Assembly: GCF_900109785.1 (NCBI RefSeq)
Contig: NZ_FOBH01000002.1
Span: forward strand, 62,001 to 126,000
Direction: 5' to 3'
DNA: 64,000 nt
Source: Nitrosovibrio tenuis
GTDB taxonomy: Bacteria; Pseudomonadota; Gammaproteobacteria; Burkholderiales; Nitrosomonadaceae
This document shows positions 51,056-61,492 of this stretch, piece by piece (position 1 is the first letter of the stretch; every line of letters begins with the position of its first letter). The notes under the pieces are model-generated. The model saw only the letters and a program-made list of their open reading frames with translations, searched no databases and had not been told where the DNA came from. A program made the translations under genes and the position numbers.

Positions 51056-51777
51056 TTGCGCGCTTCCACCATCAGCGTTTTCATTTCCCGCACAGCCTGT
51101 TCAAAACCGACGAATAGCGCGTGCGCGACTATTGCATGGCCGATATTGAGCTCGGAAACGCCGCTTATGGCCGCTATGGGCTGGACGTTATGATAATGCA
51201 ACCCATGCCCCGCATTGACCTGCAGCCCGTTGCCAATGCCTAGCGTGACGGCCGTGCGAATCCGCTCCAGTTCGATTTCCTGCTCGCTATCGGTGTGAGC
51301 GTCCGCGTAGTGACCTGTATGAATCTCGATAGCCGGCGCACCGGCCTCCGCCGCTGCATCGATCTGAGCCGGTTCGGCGTCAATGAACAGCGATACGTGG
51401 ATGCCTGCTTCAGCCAATCGGCGGCAAGCGTACTGGACCTGTTTAAAATACCGCAGCACATCGAGCCCCCCTTCGGTAGTCAATTCCTCGCGCCGCTCAG
51501 GAACCAGGCATACGTCGTGGGGTTTGATGCGCAGCGCAAAATTGATCATTTCGTCGGTGACAGCGCTCTCCAGGTTCATGCGGGTATTGAGCAAATCCCG
51601 GAGGACTTCCACATCCCTGTCCTGGATATGGCGTCGGTCTTCGCGCAAATGCAGGGTGATGGCGTCGGCTCCAGCCGATTCCGCGATCAACGCGGCCTCT
51701 ACAGGGCTGGGATAAGTGGTGCCGCGCGCCTGCCGCAATGTGGCGATGTGATCGATATTGACGCCCAGTTTGATCAT
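51052..51777 (-). CDS. pdxJ: Pyridoxine 5'-phosphate synthase PdxJ
   Basis: Joins 1-deoxyxylulose 5-phosphate with 3-amino-2-oxopropyl phosphate in vitamin B6 synthesis; 241 residues, TIM barrel. Marks: [37 protein letters not shown], catalytic Glu in [25 protein letters not shown] and [11 protein letters not shown]. Usually follows recO directly; here two unrelated genes lie between them. Confidence 0.97.
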   Translation of the reverse strand: MIKLGVNIDHIATLRQARGTTYPSPVEAALIAESAGADAITLHLREDRRHIQDRDVEVLRDLLNTRMNLESAVTDEMINFALRIKPHDVCLVPERREELTTEGGLDVLRYFKQVQYACRRLAEAGIHVSLFIDAEPAQIDAAAEAGAPAIEIHTGHYADAHTDSEQEIELERIRTAVTLGIGNGLQVNAGHGLHYHNVQPIAAISGVSELNIGHAIVAHALFVGFEQAVREMKTLMVEARK

Positions 51778-51993
51778 AATGGTTGCAAATCTTCCAGTAT
51801 TGCAGCGTGCATATTGTCGATATGGTGATCAGCCCCGGCAGCCGGTCCGGCAGACTGAGCAATTACACTGGAGCAAGTTAAAACCTACTATACTATAAGA
51901 AATCGGGAGAGGAGAACAGTCTCGCTAATATAAGGGTCAGCCTCGGAAGGGGAAGAATGCATGGGCTGAGGAGGAGAAGGTCAACAACGAAAA

Positions 51994-52371
51994 ATGCCGG
52001 ACCCACGCGTTTTTTTCGCCGCCGAGCGCACACTGCTCGCCTGGGTGCGAACGGGGCTGACCGTCATGGCGCTCGGTTTTGTGGTGGCCAGGTTCGGCTT
52101 TTTTCTGACACTCGTGGCGACTTCAAGTGGAGTTCAGGGAGCGGTAAATCATGCTTCCCACCTCCATTGGCCCTCTGGCTTACTCGGTACCATTCTTGTG
52201 CTCGCCGGTTCCGCGATAATTCTGGGGGCACTGCATAATCACCGGTCTTACGTGCGTTCGCTTTCTCCAGAAGATGTTCCCGAGCTCGCCATACCATGGC
52301 TGACATCGCTTCTATCTTTAACTGTGGCCACGGTGGGGGTGTTGCTGGCCGTATATCTCATCGTATCCTGA
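51994..52371 (+). CDS. DUF202 (YidH-like) membrane protein
   Basis: 125 residues, three membrane helices. Marks of DUF202: FFAAERTLLAWVRTGLTVMALGFVVARFG (in part), and a last helix pair. Starts at ATG 51994; GAGGAG lies about 20 bases before, rather far for a ribosome site. Placed against the direction of the neighbours, between pdxJ and the persulfide-dioxygenase-like gene, so it interrupts the usual recO-pdxJ order. Function unknown. Confidence 0.85.
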   Translation: MPDPRVFFAAERTLLAWVRTGLTVMALGFVVARFGFFLTLVATSSGVQGAVNHASHLHWPSGLLGTILVLAGSAIILGALHNHRSYVRSLSPEDVPELAIPWLTSLLSLTVATVGVLLAVYLIVS

Positions 52372-52484
52372 AGGCTTACAGATATCCCAGCCATTCATAT
52401 CAGCCGTCCGTATCAGTGATTTTCAGCGTAGGGGCAGGGGCTTGTGGGTAGGAGCTTTTGTAAGCAAGGGCTTTGCAAGCACCA

Positions 52485-53345
52485 TTACATCAAATCCAGC
52501 GGTATTTTAAGGTACGAGACACCGTTCTCTTCCGGTGAGGGCATTTGTCCTGCCCGCATGTTAATCTGAACCGAGGGAAATAATAGCGTTGGCATACCCA
52601 GTGTCGCATCACGCACCTCACGCATGGAGACAAACTGGTCTTCACCAGTGCCTTCGCGGACATGGATGTTATGTGCGCATTGCTCAGCTACTGTGCTTTC
52701 CCATCGGGATTGGCGGCTTGAGGGGGGATAATCATGGCACATAAACAACCGCGTTTCGGCGGGATTTTCCAGCAAAAGTTTTATTGAACGGAATAGCTGG
52801 CGCGCATCGCCGCCGGGAAAATCGGCGCGCGCTGTACCCAGGTCCGGCATGAATAGGGTGTCGCCCACAAAGATGGCGTTATCGAACTGATACGACACAT
52901 CGGCAGGTGTATGGCCCGGCGTAAAAATTACTTTTGCATACAATTTGCCGACGTTGAAGGTCTCGGTATCAGTAAACAGGTAATCGAAGTGTCGCCCATC
53001 CGGTATGAACTCCGGCCCAAGATTGAATATTTTTTTGAAGATTTGTTGCACTCTGGGAACCTCGCATCCGATGCCGGTCTTGCCTCCCAGCTGACCCTTG
53101 AGATAGTGCGCTGAGGTAAGGTGGTCGGCATGCACGTGTGTTTCGAGTATCCATTCCACCGTTAGCCGCTGTTTGTTTACAAACCCCATCAGTTTATCCG
53201 CGGACGAGGTACTGGTTCTGCCGGACTTGGGATCATAATCCAGCACGGGATCGATGATCGCGCAGGCGCCGCCAGGCTCGTCGTAAACGACATAGCTCAC
53301 TGTGCCGGTCACAGGATCGAAAAACGGTTCAGTGTTCGGCCTCAT
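52485..53345 (-). CDS. Persulfide dioxygenase-like metallo-hydrolase (Blh/ETHE1 type)
   Basis: 286-residue beta-lactamase-fold protein. Metal-binding motif THVHADHLTSAHYLK, then PGHTPADVSYQ, FVGDTLFMPDLGTARADFPGG and the C-terminal MCHDYPPSSR. The segment IDPVLDYDPKSGRTSTSSADKL is typical of the Blh/persulfide dioxygenase group, which oxidises glutathione persulfide to sulfite. This would remove sulfide, but no rhodanese or bigR regulator lies nearby. The 14-base gap to recO (53360) suggests it could be read from the era-recO transcript. Confidence 0.88.
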   Translation of the reverse strand: MRPNTEPFFDPVTGTVSYVVYDEPGGACAIIDPVLDYDPKSGRTSTSSADKLMGFVNKQRLTVEWILETHVHADHLTSAHYLKGQLGGKTGIGCEVPRVQQIFKKIFNLGPEFIPDGRHFDYLFTDTETFNVGKLYAKVIFTPGHTPADVSYQFDNAIFVGDTLFMPDLGTARADFPGGDARQLFRSIKLLLENPAETRLFMCHDYPPSSRQSRWESTVAEQCAHNIHVREGTGEDQFVSMREVRDATLGMPTLLFPSVQINMRAGQMPSPEENGVSYLKIPLDLM

Positions 53346-53359
53346 CTAATTTATGACAT

Positions 53360-54085
53360 TTATAATTGTTGGAGATCTTTCAATAGCTGCCGCGTATGTA
53401 AAGGCTGGTCGCCGAGATAATGATTGAGTACGTAGCGCATCAATATTTTGCTCTGTACCCGTGTTGCAGCACTTGAATAATCGCCTCGCCCCATGTCGAG
53501 GAGCGTTGTCCCGCTTAATCGCAAGCCCTGGCTACAGTCATTTTCTTCCAATTTTACCGGCCCGCGCCCGATTTCGTAGCAGTAATCGCTGGGGGAATTG
53601 ATGGGTTTGCCGGTGACATCATGATCCAGGGTCAACGCATAACCGAGCTCCTGTAACAGCCGTAGTTCAAAGCCGCGCAGTATGGGCATGTAATCCTCAT
53701 GCGTGCTCAATGCAGCCAGCGTATCCTGATAATAGACGAATAATTGTTCATGAGGATCATTGCGATGCAGCAGCCGCATCAGCAATTCGTTGAGGTAAAA
53801 CCCACAAATCAGGCTCGTACCCTGCAGGGGAGGCAGGCCGCCCTGCCATTCCGCTTTATACAATACGCGTAACTCCGACTTTCCCCCCCAACTGAGCTGC
53901 AATGGCTGAAATGCGCGTAATAATCCTCTTAGCGCTGATTTCGGGCGTTTTGCGCCTTTTGCCAAAAGCGGCACCCTCCCTGAATTGAGAGTGAAGGCCT
54001 CGACCACCAGGCTGGTCTCCCGATAGGGATAGGTATGCAGTACAAACGCGGGTTGGGCCTCTTGCCGTTGCTTGTCCACAATCAT
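53360..54085 (-). CDS. recO: DNA repair protein RecO
   Basis: Loads RecA on gapped DNA with RecR; 241 residues. N-terminal OB fold (PAFVLHTYPYRETSLVVEAFT), LLAKGAKRPKSALRGLLRAF, then the helical domain with GFYLNELLMRLLHRNDPHEQLF and FELRLLQELGYALTLD. 18 bases after era on the same strand, the classic era-recO pair. Confidence 0.95.
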   Translation of the reverse strand: MIVDKQRQEAQPAFVLHTYPYRETSLVVEAFTLNSGRVPLLAKGAKRPKSALRGLLRAFQPLQLSWGGKSELRVLYKAEWQGGLPPLQGTSLICGFYLNELLMRLLHRNDPHEQLFVYYQDTLAALSTHEDYMPILRGFELRLLQELGYALTLDHDVTGKPINSPSDYCYEIGRGPVKLEENDCSQGLRLSGTTLLDMGRGDYSSAATRVQSKILMRYVLNHYLGDQPLHTRQLLKDLQQL

Positions 54086-54103
54086 CAGCTGCGCCGCCCG
54101 GAA

Positions 54104-55015
54104 CTACTCGTACCCGAGTGTTCTCAATGCTCGGGCATTATCGGCCCAGCCGCTTTTCACTTTTACCCAGACCTTGAGATATACCTTGCCGCCAAAACTT
54201 TCTTCCATATCCTTGCGCGCCTGGGTGGCGATCAGCTTGAGTTTTTCACCGTTGTGGCCGATGACGATGCCCTTCTGATTAGGCTTGTCTACAATGATCG
54301 TCGCATGTATTTTCCTAAGCCCTCCTTCGGCCGCGAAATGATCAATGAGCACGCAGGTGGAATAGGGAAGTTCTTCACCGAGAAGGCGAAAGAGTTTTTC
54401 GCGAACCAGTTCAGCGGCAAGGAATCGCTCGCTACGGTCGGTAACTTCATCTTCATCGAATAAGGGAGGTCTTTGGGGCAGAAGCGGGCTGATGGTGTCC
54501 TTCAAGTCCGATAATTGTGTGCCCTGTTGCGCGCTTACAGGAATGATTGCTGCGAAAGCGAATTCATTTGCGAGTTTTTGGATGAACGGGAGAAGCTGTG
54601 ATTTATCCGCCAGTCGGTCAATTTTATTGATGGCGAGAATTACGGGTTTTCCCACGGGCAGTAGTTTGATCACCCGTTTGTCGCGCTCATCAAAATGCAT
54701 TGCTTCAATTACCAGGATCACCATATCCACATCACGAATGCTTTGGGCTACCGCACGGTTCATTGCGCTATTCAGGCGACTTCCATACTGTGCTTGAAAA
54801 CCGGGGGTATCCACAAAAATAAACTGGGATTGTTCATTCGTCACAATGCCATTAATGCGATCACGTGTGGTCTGGGATTTTCTTGAAGTGATACTGATCT
54901 TTTGTCCGACCAGGTTATTCAGCAACGTCGATTTGCCGACGTTGGGGCGTCCTACTATGGCGATGTATCCGCTACGATAGCCGGGGCTGGGAATGTGGTC
55001 TGGATGCGCGGTCAT
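54104..55015 (-). CDS. era: GTPase Era
   Basis: GTPase that matures the 30S subunit by binding the 3' end of 16S rRNA; 303 residues. G1 [13 protein letters not shown]3 DTPGFQ, G4 NKIDRL, and the C-terminal KH domain with [23 protein letters not shown]. Downstream of rnc with a 69-base gap. Confidence 0.97.
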   Translation of the reverse strand: MTAHPDHIPSPGYRSGYIAIVGRPNVGKSTLLNNLVGQKISITSRKSQTTRDRINGIVTNEQSQFIFVDTPGFQAQYGSRLNSAMNRAVAQSIRDVDMVILVIEAMHFDERDKRVIKLLPVGKPVILAINKIDRLADKSQLLPFIQKLANEFAFAAIIPVSAQQGTQLSDLKDTISPLLPQRPPLFDEDEVTDRSERFLAAELVREKLFRLLGEELPYSTCVLIDHFAAEGGLRKIHATIIVDKPNQKGIVIGHNGEKLKLIATQARKDMEESFGGKVYLKVWVKVKSGWADNARALRTLGYE

Positions 55016-55084
55016 GGCTGAGGGCAGACTACGGTGGATGGACAGCCGGTGTCCATGCGAGCGATCAATGCTCTGGCAGATTTT

Positions 55085-55759
55085 TTAATCAAGTGGATGA
55101 AGGCGTTCATAGGCTTGCCTCGCCGCTTCCTGTTCAGCGCTCCGCCGGGAAGTGCCTTCCCCTATCGTGCGGATATCGGGCTTCGGAATTACGCACTCTA
55201 CTTTAAAATGCTGCTGGTGAGCCTCGCCCGTGGTGGCGATAACGGCATACTGCGGAAGCGCCAGCCTGCGGCTCTGGAGATATTCCTGCAAGAGCGTTTT
55301 GGGATCTTTACCCAGAGTCCCTGTGTCCAGTTCCTGGAGCAGCGGAGCAAAAAGGGTTGTGACGACCTTCTCGGCCATTGGGAACCCGCCATCGAGATAA
55401 ATTGCTCCAAGCACGGCCTCCAGCGCGTCGGCGAGAATCGATGGACGCCGTTCTCCGCCGCTTTTGAGTTCTCCGCCGCCGAACCGGACCAGCTTGCCCA
55501 ATTCAAGCCCTTGCGCCACTTCGGCAAGCGCCTGCTGATTGACCAGATTGGCCCGCACCCGCGATAAGTTGCCTTCGGTAAGATGGGGGAAGCGACTGAA
55601 AAGCAATCCGGAAACCGCACAGTTAAGCACACTGTCGCCAAGAAACTCCAGGCGCTCGTTGTGAGGCAGACTATGGCTGCGATGAGTCAATGCCTGACGC
55701 AGCAGCTCCGGCCGGTTGAAGACGTAGCCAATCTTTCGGCAAAATGTATCACTGTTCAT
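55085..55759 (-). CDS. rnc: Ribonuclease III
   Basis: Double-strand-specific endonuclease that processes rRNA; 224 residues. Catalytic signature [14 protein letters not shown], metal-binding [15 protein letters not shown], and the dsRNA-binding domain (about 155-224) with [13 protein letters not shown] and [18 protein letters not shown]. Follows lepB with 86 bases between; the lepA-lepB-rnc-era order is standard in proteobacteria. Confidence 0.97.
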   Translation of the reverse strand: MNSDTFCRKIGYVFNRPELLRQALTHRSHSLPHNERLEFLGDSVLNCAVSGLLFSRFPHLTEGNLSRVRANLVNQQALAEVAQGLELGKLVRFGGGELKSGGERRPSILADALEAVLGAIYLDGGFPMAEKVVTTLFAPLLQELDTGTLGKDPKTLLQEYLQSRRLALPQYAVIATTGEAHQQHFKVECVIPKPDIRTIGEGTSRRSAEQEAARQAYERLHPLD

Positions 55760-55845
55760 ATGCGGATAATTTACAGCCTTATCCGGTTTGGACAGCTTTT
55801 ATCCCGGCATTATCCGAACTCAGCGCTACCCTCAATTTGCCCGGA

Positions 55846-56649
55846 TCAGTCAATAGACAGTCCGATCCGCTTGAGGTCACTGAAATTCCACCAGATCATG
55901 AATGCCTTTCCGACGATATTCCGTTCCGGAACGAACCCCCAATACCGGCTGTCGCTGCTGCTATCGCGATTATCGCCCACCATGAAGTAATTTCCAGCCG
56001 GGACCTTACACGTTAAGCCGCTGTCATCGTACGTGCAATTTTCCCGGTGAGGGAAGGGATGCACTCCGGCAAGCAGAATGTCGGGAAGTTCGGGGTTGAT
56101 CAATATCTTGTGGTCGTGGCCATCCAGTGATTCCCTGAAACGCCGGCTATAGACATAATTCAGACCGGATTCCACGTAGGTGTATTCTCCGTCCGGCTCC
56201 GTTTTCACGGGAACATTATTGATAAACAGCCGTTTGTCACGGTAGGTGATCAAGTCACCCGGTACCCCAATGATGCGTTTGATGTAATCCATCGAAGGAT
56301 TCTCCGGGTAGCGGAACACCATGACTTCGCCGCGCTGCGGCTCTTTGATATCCATTATCTTGACATTGACAACCGGCAGCCGTATGCCGTAGGTATATTT
56401 ATTCACCAGGATGAAATCCCCGACGAGCAAGGTTGGGATCATCGAACCCGATGGGATCTTGAAGGGTTCCACAAGGAAGGAACGCAGGCAGAAGACAACA
56501 AGGATGACGGGGAAAAAACTCTTGGGATACTCCACCCACCAGGGCCCCTCGGCTTCGGGCCCACGTTGACGTTGCAGCACCAGGCGATCGAGCAACGCAA
56601 TTCCGCCGGTAACCACCAGCAGAATGAGCATGATGAGCGGAAAATTCAT
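55846..56649 (-). CDS. lepB: Signal peptidase I
   Basis: Inner-membrane protease that removes Sec signal peptides; 267 residues. Two N-terminal membrane segments (about 3-20 and 42-60), the catalytic Ser in KIPSGSMIPTLLVGDFILV, the catalytic Lys in YIKRIIGVPGD, and box E VPAGNYFMVGDNRDSSSDSRYWG (given in part). Active site faces the periplasm. Follows lepA with an 84-base gap. Confidence 0.96.
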   Translation of the reverse strand: MNFPLIMLILLVVTGGIALLDRLVLQRQRGPEAEGPWWVEYPKSFFPVILVVFCLRSFLVEPFKIPSGSMIPTLLVGDFILVNKYTYGIRLPVVNVKIMDIKEPQRGEVMVFRYPENPSMDYIKRIIGVPGDLITYRDKRLFINNVPVKTEPDGEYTYVESGLNYVYSRRFRESLDGHDHKILINPELPDILLAGVHPFPHRENCTYDDSGLTCKVPAGNYFMVGDNRDSSSDSRYWGFVPERNIVGKAFMIWWNFSDLKRIGLSID

Positions 56650-56733
56650 TCCGTACCCCTTGAGTGGATGTCCTGCAACGGACTGGGAATGGGAATTTGC
56701 GGATATATTTTCGATATCATGGCTCGATATCCC

Positions 56734-58527
56734 TTATTTATCACCAACCCGTAAAATCGCAAGAAACGCTTCCTGTGGAATCTCGACATTACCGACCTGC
56801 TTCATCCGTTTCTTTCCCGCTTTTTGTTTTTCCAGCAGCTTTCGTTTGCGTGAAATGTCTCCGCCATAGCACTTGGCGAGCACATTCTTGCGCAAGGCCT
56901 TGATGCTTTCTCTGGCGATAATGTGAGAGCCGATGGCGGCTTGCACCGCGATATCGAACATTTGTCGGGGAATCAGTTCGCGCATTTTTTCCGCCAGCTC
57001 GCGTCCGCGGTATTGGCTATTGGCGCGGTGCACAATCAGCGAAAGTGCGTCAACTTTCTCGCCATTGATGAGTATGTCCAACTTGACCAGGTCGGAAGCG
57101 CGGAATTCCTTGAATTCGTAGTCGAGCGAAGCATAGCCCCGGCTGGCCGATTTCAACCTGTCGAAGAAATCCATCACGACCTCGTTGAGCGGCATCTCAT
57201 ACGTGAGCATGACCTGCCTGCCCATGTATTGCATATTTTTCTGCGTTCCCCTTTTGCTGATGCAAAGCGTAATGACCGTTCCGACATACTCCTGTGGAAC
57301 GAGTATGGTGGCGATAATGATGGGCTCGCGGATTTCCTCTATTTTCGAAAGGTCCGGCATTTTTGATGGGTTCTCGATTTCAATGATCGAGCCATCGCGC
57401 ATCAAGATTTGATACACGACTGTCGGGGCGGTCGTGATGAGATCCATGTCATATTCACGTTCCAGCCGCTCCTGCACGATATCGAGATGCAACAGGCCGA
57501 GAAAACCGCAGCGGAAACCAAAACCCAGGGCCTGCGATGTTTCAGGTTCGTAATGCAATGACGAATCGTTGAGCTTCAATTTCTCCAGCGCATCGCGCAG
57601 GGCGTCGTACTGATTGGATTCAACCGGGTAAAGTCCGGCAAATACCTGGGGTTTTATTTCCTTGAAGCCGAGCAGCGGCTGGGCAGCGGGACGATCCGCC
57701 AGCGTCACGGTATCGCCAACCTTAGCCGATTTTAATTCCTTGATACCGGAGATAATGAAGCCCACTTCCCCGGCGCTGAGTGATTCCCGGTTTTTGGATT
57801 TGGGCGTGAAAACGCCGACCTGCTCGCATAGATGTATGGCTTTGCTGGCCATGAGCAATATCCGGTCTCGCGGCCTGAGTACCCCATCCATTACACGCAC
57901 CAGCATCACCACGCCGACATAGTTATCAAACCACGAATCGATGATCAAAGCCTTAAGCGGCGCCGCAAGATCTCCCTTGGGAGGAGGGATGCGTGAAATC
58001 ACCGCTTCCATAATTTCCTGAATACCCTGGCCGGTCTTCGCACTGGCGAAAAGTGCATCCTGGGCGTCGATGCCGATAATATCTTCGATTTCCTTGATCA
58101 CACGTTCCGGTTCGGCTGCGGGTAGATCGATCTTGTTCAGCACCGGCACAACCTCCACGCCCTGCTCGATAGCCGTGTAGCAATTGGCGACGGTCTGGGC
58201 CTCCACGCCTTGTGATGCATCTACCACCAGAAGCGCGCCTTCACAAGCGGCCAGAGAACGCGATACTTCATAGGAAAAATCGACGTGGCCGGGCGTGTCG
58301 ATAAGGTTCAGTAAATAGCTATTACCATCGCGCGCCCTATACTCCAGGGCGGCCGTCTGGGCCTTGATGGTAATGCCGCGCTCGCGCTCCAGATCCATCG
58401 AATCCAGCACCTGCGCCTCCATCTCGCGGTCAGATAAGCCGCCGCACATCTGAATGATCCGATCCGCCAGCGTGGATTTGCCGTGGTCGATATGAGCAAT
58501 GATGGAAAAATTACGAATATGCTGCAT
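56734..58527 (-). CDS. lepA: Elongation factor 4 (LepA)
   Basis: Ribosome-bound GTPase that can back-translocate stalled ribosomes; 597 residues from ATG 58527 (a TTG seven codons upstream is possible but gives a less usual start). G1 AHIDHGKST, switch region with [17 protein letters not shown]3 [10 protein letters not shown]4 [11 protein letters not shown], and the LepA-specific C-terminus ending [19 protein letters not shown]. First gene of the lepA-lepB-rnc-era-recO run; a terminator lies just upstream (58586-58610). Confidence 0.98.
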   Translation of the reverse strand: MQHIRNFSIIAHIDHGKSTLADRIIQMCGGLSDREMEAQVLDSMDLERERGITIKAQTAALEYRARDGNSYLLNLIDTPGHVDFSYEVSRSLAACEGALLVVDASQGVEAQTVANCYTAIEQGVEVVPVLNKIDLPAAEPERVIKEIEDIIGIDAQDALFASAKTGQGIQEIMEAVISRIPPPKGDLAAPLKALIIDSWFDNYVGVVMLVRVMDGVLRPRDRILLMASKAIHLCEQVGVFTPKSKNRESLSAGEVGFIISGIKELKSAKVGDTVTLADRPAAQPLLGFKEIKPQVFAGLYPVESNQYDALRDALEKLKLNDSSLHYEPETSQALGFGFRCGFLGLLHLDIVQERLEREYDMDLITTAPTVVYQILMRDGSIIEIENPSKMPDLSKIEEIREPIIIATILVPQEYVGTVITLCISKRGTQKNMQYMGRQVMLTYEMPLNEVVMDFFDRLKSASRGYASLDYEFKEFRASDLVKLDILINGEKVDALSLIVHRANSQYRGRELAEKMRELIPRQMFDIAVQAAIGSHIIARESIKALRKNVLAKCYGGDISRKRKLLEKQKAGKKRMKQVGNVEIPQEAFLAILRVGDK

Positions 58528-58585
58528 CAGGGGATGAGAGAGGGGCAATCGAGCGGGTGGTTATCGGAGGCGTCGCAACAACTAA

Positions 58586-58610
58586 AAGGGGCACATGCTG
58601 TGTGCCCCTT
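58586..58610 (-). terminator. Rho-independent terminator after the rpoE-mucD operon
   Basis: Perfect ten-base arms AAGGGGCACA (58586-58595) and TGTGCCCCTT (58601-58610), five-base loop. Read on the minus strand it is followed by TTTTAGTTG. It separates the rpoE-rseA-rseB-mucD-glutaredoxin transcript from lepA. Confidence 0.85.
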
Positions 58611-58679
58611 GAAATATGATGGAGGGCGCGGACGCCGATTCCGCGCAGATCCCTTGCCCTTATTCAAGAACTCCGCATT

Positions 58680-58955
58680 TTAGCGAATTTTTGAGAAATA
58701 AGCATCTAGCGCGACATGGTCCAGATAATAATGGCAAATTTCTTTGCCTCCCGCCTCCAGTACTGGAACGCGCTCGCCGTAACGCGACTTCAGGACGTCA
58801 TCGCTGTCCACATCGACTACTTCGAGATGAAAACAAACACGCTCCTGCCACTCCCGCAGAGCGGCAAGCATATTCTGACAAAGATGGCAATTCTCCCGGC
58901 CGTATACAACCAGCACGGGAGAATCAGGGGCGGCCGATTTACTTGCTATCGCCAC
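58680..58955 (-). CDS. Glutaredoxin-like thioredoxin-fold protein
   Basis: 91 residues from GTG 58955. Seen: VLVVYGRENCHLCQNMLAAL with the redox pair CHLC, then the strand VCFHLEVVDVDSDDVL and cis-Pro segment GERVPVLEAGGKEIC. It is of the DUF836 (glutaredoxin-like) type. It overlaps the mucD end by 17 bases and is the last gene of the rpoE operon before the terminator. Partner unknown. Confidence 0.9.
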   Translation of the reverse strand: MAIASKSAAPDSPVLVVYGRENCHLCQNMLAALREWQERVCFHLEVVDVDSDDVLKSRYGERVPVLEAGGKEICHYYLDHVALDAYFSKIR

Positions 58956-60342
58956 CGTTCACTTTCATGGTAATAAAGGTCGTGGTATCGCCACGCCTGA
59001 TCAGTAAGGCGATGTTGCGCCCTTTCGGTATCTTGTTAAGCAACTGGTTGAATTGCTCAACAGTTTTTACATCCTGGTTGTTAATGCTGAGAATCACGTC
59101 CCCGGGGCGAACGCCGGCGCGACTGGCGATGCCCGGTATCATGTCTTCCACCAGCAAACCATTCTCAGTTTCCAGTTGTTTCTTTTGATCGGCGGTCAGT
59201 TCGCCTAGAACCAGTCCGATACGATTGGCCGTGTCGGGTGCTTTGCCCCGCTTGCCGGTCGCAGGTTTCTCGTCCGGCGGAAGTTCGTCCACTGTCACCG
59301 TAAAGTCCTTGGTGGCGCCATTCCGCCACACCTGCACCTGAACTTTCGACCCAGGCTTGGTAGCTCCCACGATCCGCGGCAAATCACCTGAAGATGTAAC
59401 GGTCTTTCCGTCGAATTTCAGAATGACATCCCGTGGTTCGATCCCTGCTTTCTCCGCGGGACCGCCCTTTTGAACGGAGGCGACGAGCGCGCCGGTTGGC
59501 TTCGGTAACCCGAAGGATTCCGCGAGCTCCTTGGTCACTTCCTGAATCAGTACGCCGATTCTGCCACGACTCACCTTGCCGCTGGCAATCAACTGATTTG
59601 AAATATCCATCGCCACATCGATGGGGATGGCGAACGACAATCCCATGAACCCACCGGTACGGCTATAAATTTGCGAGTTGATGCCTATCACTTCACCCTT
59701 CAGGTTGAATAAGGGGCCGCCGGAATTGCCCGGATTGATAGCCACGTCCGTCTGAATGAAAGGAACGAAATTTTCCTGGGCCAGGGAGCGTCCCTTGGCG
59801 CTGACGATGCCCGCCGTCACGCTATTTTCAAAGCCGAAAGGTGCGCCGATCGCTACCACCCATTCACCCACCTTCGTTTTGCCCGGATCACCTTGAGTCA
59901 CCTTGGGCAAACCGCTGGCCTCGATCTTGAGGAGCGCGATGTCGGTTTTGCGGTCCGCACCGATCAGCTTGGCGCGGAACTCCCGTTTGTCGGTCAGTTT
60001 CACATTGATTTCATCGGCAGAGTCCACCAGGTGCGCGTTGGTCAGGATATAGCCGTCGGAACTGATAACAAAGCCCGAACCAAGCGATTTCGATTCAAAA
60101 TCCCTCGGCGCCCCTCCGTGAGGCGGCATGTAGCGGCGGAAAAACTCAAAAAACGGATCATCCTCTGGAATATTGGGCATTCCGGGAAAAGCCCGGTTGC
60201 CGGCAGCGCTCGGAGCTTGCACCGTGCTGATATTGACCACCGCATGCCCCTGTTTTTCCACCAGTTCAGTAAAATCAGGCAACTGCGCTGAGACAGCAGT
60301 AGAAAATGCCAATAGCACCACGAAAATAGATTTAGCTATCAT
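58939..60342 (-). CDS. mucD: Periplasmic serine protease, Do/MucD family
   Basis: HtrA-type protease and chaperone for misfolded envelope proteins; 467 residues from ATG 60342, after an AGAAGG site (the frame is open upstream). Signal peptide about 1-19. Triad His104 (TNAHLVDSADE), Asp134 (TDIALLKI), Ser207 (NPGNSGGPLF). Two PDZ domains (about 265-350 and 375-460) with GALVASVQKGGPAEKAGIEP and GLLVEDMIPGIASRAGVRPGD. Lies 154 bases after rseB in the same direction as rpoE, as in Pseudomonas mucD operons. Confidence 0.96.
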   Translation of the reverse strand: MIAKSIFVVLLAFSTAVSAQLPDFTELVEKQGHAVVNISTVQAPSAAGNRAFPGMPNIPEDDPFFEFFRRYMPPHGGAPRDFESKSLGSGFVISSDGYILTNAHLVDSADEINVKLTDKREFRAKLIGADRKTDIALLKIEASGLPKVTQGDPGKTKVGEWVVAIGAPFGFENSVTAGIVSAKGRSLAQENFVPFIQTDVAINPGNSGGPLFNLKGEVIGINSQIYSRTGGFMGLSFAIPIDVAMDISNQLIASGKVSRGRIGVLIQEVTKELAESFGLPKPTGALVASVQKGGPAEKAGIEPRDVILKFDGKTVTSSGDLPRIVGATKPGSKVQVQVWRNGATKDFTVTVDELPPDEKPATGKRGKAPDTANRIGLVLGELTADQKKQLETENGLLVEDMIPGIASRAGVRPGDVILSINNQDVKTVEQFNQLLNKIPKGRNIALLIRRGDTTTFITMKVNGGDSK

Positions 60343-60496
60343 TCTTTGCCTTCTGTAAAAGATAAATAAATAGTTAATAGGTTTCGAGTCCTGGTTGATC
60401 AAGGTAAATGGGAGAAACAATCTGGGTAAACGCTAAATCTGGTAAACGCTCAGGCGGATCCGCGTAAGGATTCCGCTTAGCGTCCTGATGAATTCT

Positions 60497-61492
60497 TCAA
60501 TTGGCTTTATCGCTAGCGACCGAGTTTCCGATTTGCAGCACCGTGGCCGGCGGCACTTCCCCTACCGTTGTCACGATGTTATCCGAAACCGTGCGGGTAT
60601 ATATATTGATGGCTCCACGGCCATGATACAGCCCTTCCGGTGGGGAGGTATGTTTGGATATCGGTTCAATGAAAACCGATACGGCAGCAAGACCATCCGA
60701 CAGGGCGATATGGCTCACCGGTGTGGATTTTCCAGAAAGATTACGCTTCATTTCGATAATCTTTTTGAACCCCGGCGGTGCATCCTTGACCTGCCAGCCA
60801 AGCTTACCACTTCCCATGGTGGAAGACACCAGGTTGGTCGTACGCCACTCGGCGGCTTGTGGGGCATATTTGGATTTCAGTAATGCCTTGTCTATGTGTC
60901 CGCCTATTTTCAACTGGGTGAAGACAAATTGTTCCACTACACGACCCTTGTCCATTACAGCGGCTTTCAGTATCAAGCCGGTATCCTGGTCGACCCATAG
61001 CTTCTGGCCATAGCGGTTCTCGTCCCTGGGTTCCAGGTCTATTACCTGACACATGTAATCGCTGACGCGCTCCTGCCCGCCCTTCCTGATAATATAGTTA
61101 TCGTCGAGGTTATTCGGATTACTGAGCGGCTGGGGCAGAAGCGCGGGAAAAACCTTTCTCAGCCAGCGTTTTTCGGTAACAATGGTCTTGCTCTCAGGCA
61201 AGTAACATCTCATCTCATCATTGTTTCGGATGATTTCCCGCGGTGCGCCATCCAGCACTTCACTTTTTTCATGCTCCCCTTCTTCATCCACCAGGTGGAT
61301 GATACGTGAGGTCTCGATATCGCCGTTGGACGAATAGACGAAAGTGCCGACATAGTTATGTCGGCGCGGTGCAGATGCGATCTTTTGCAGCCAGCTTAGC
61401 GCATCTGGAGAGGAACTCGACGGATTTTGGGCGAACGCAGGCTGAACGTTAGCTGCCATCAGCAACCAGGCAGCCAGTGCAATACGCATCAT
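60497..61492 (-). CDS. rseB: Sigma-E regulatory protein RseB/MucB
   Basis: Periplasmic sensor that guards the anti-sigma factor from cleavage and releases it on sensing mislocalised lipids; 331 residues. Signal peptide ends FAQ (about residue 22). MucB/RseB N-terminal domain with RRHNYVGTFVYSSNGDIETSRI and the ESKTIVTEKRW strand, C-terminal domain from about 225 (KLGWQVKDAPPGFKKI, VSHIALSDGLAAVSVFIEP). The start overlaps the rseA stop (second ATG at 61489 possible). Confidence 0.95.
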   Translation of the reverse strand: MMRIALAAWLLMAANVQPAFAQNPSSSSPDALSWLQKIASAPRRHNYVGTFVYSSNGDIETSRIIHLVDEEGEHEKSEVLDGAPREIIRNNDEMRCYLPESKTIVTEKRWLRKVFPALLPQPLSNPNNLDDNYIIRKGGQERVSDYMCQVIDLEPRDENRYGQKLWVDQDTGLILKAAVMDKGRVVEQFVFTQLKIGGHIDKALLKSKYAPQAAEWRTTNLVSSTMGSGKLGWQVKDAPPGFKKIIEMKRNLSGKSTPVSHIALSDGLAAVSVFIEPISKHTSPPEGLYHGRGAINIYTRTVSDNIVTTVGEVPPATVLQIGNSVASDKAN

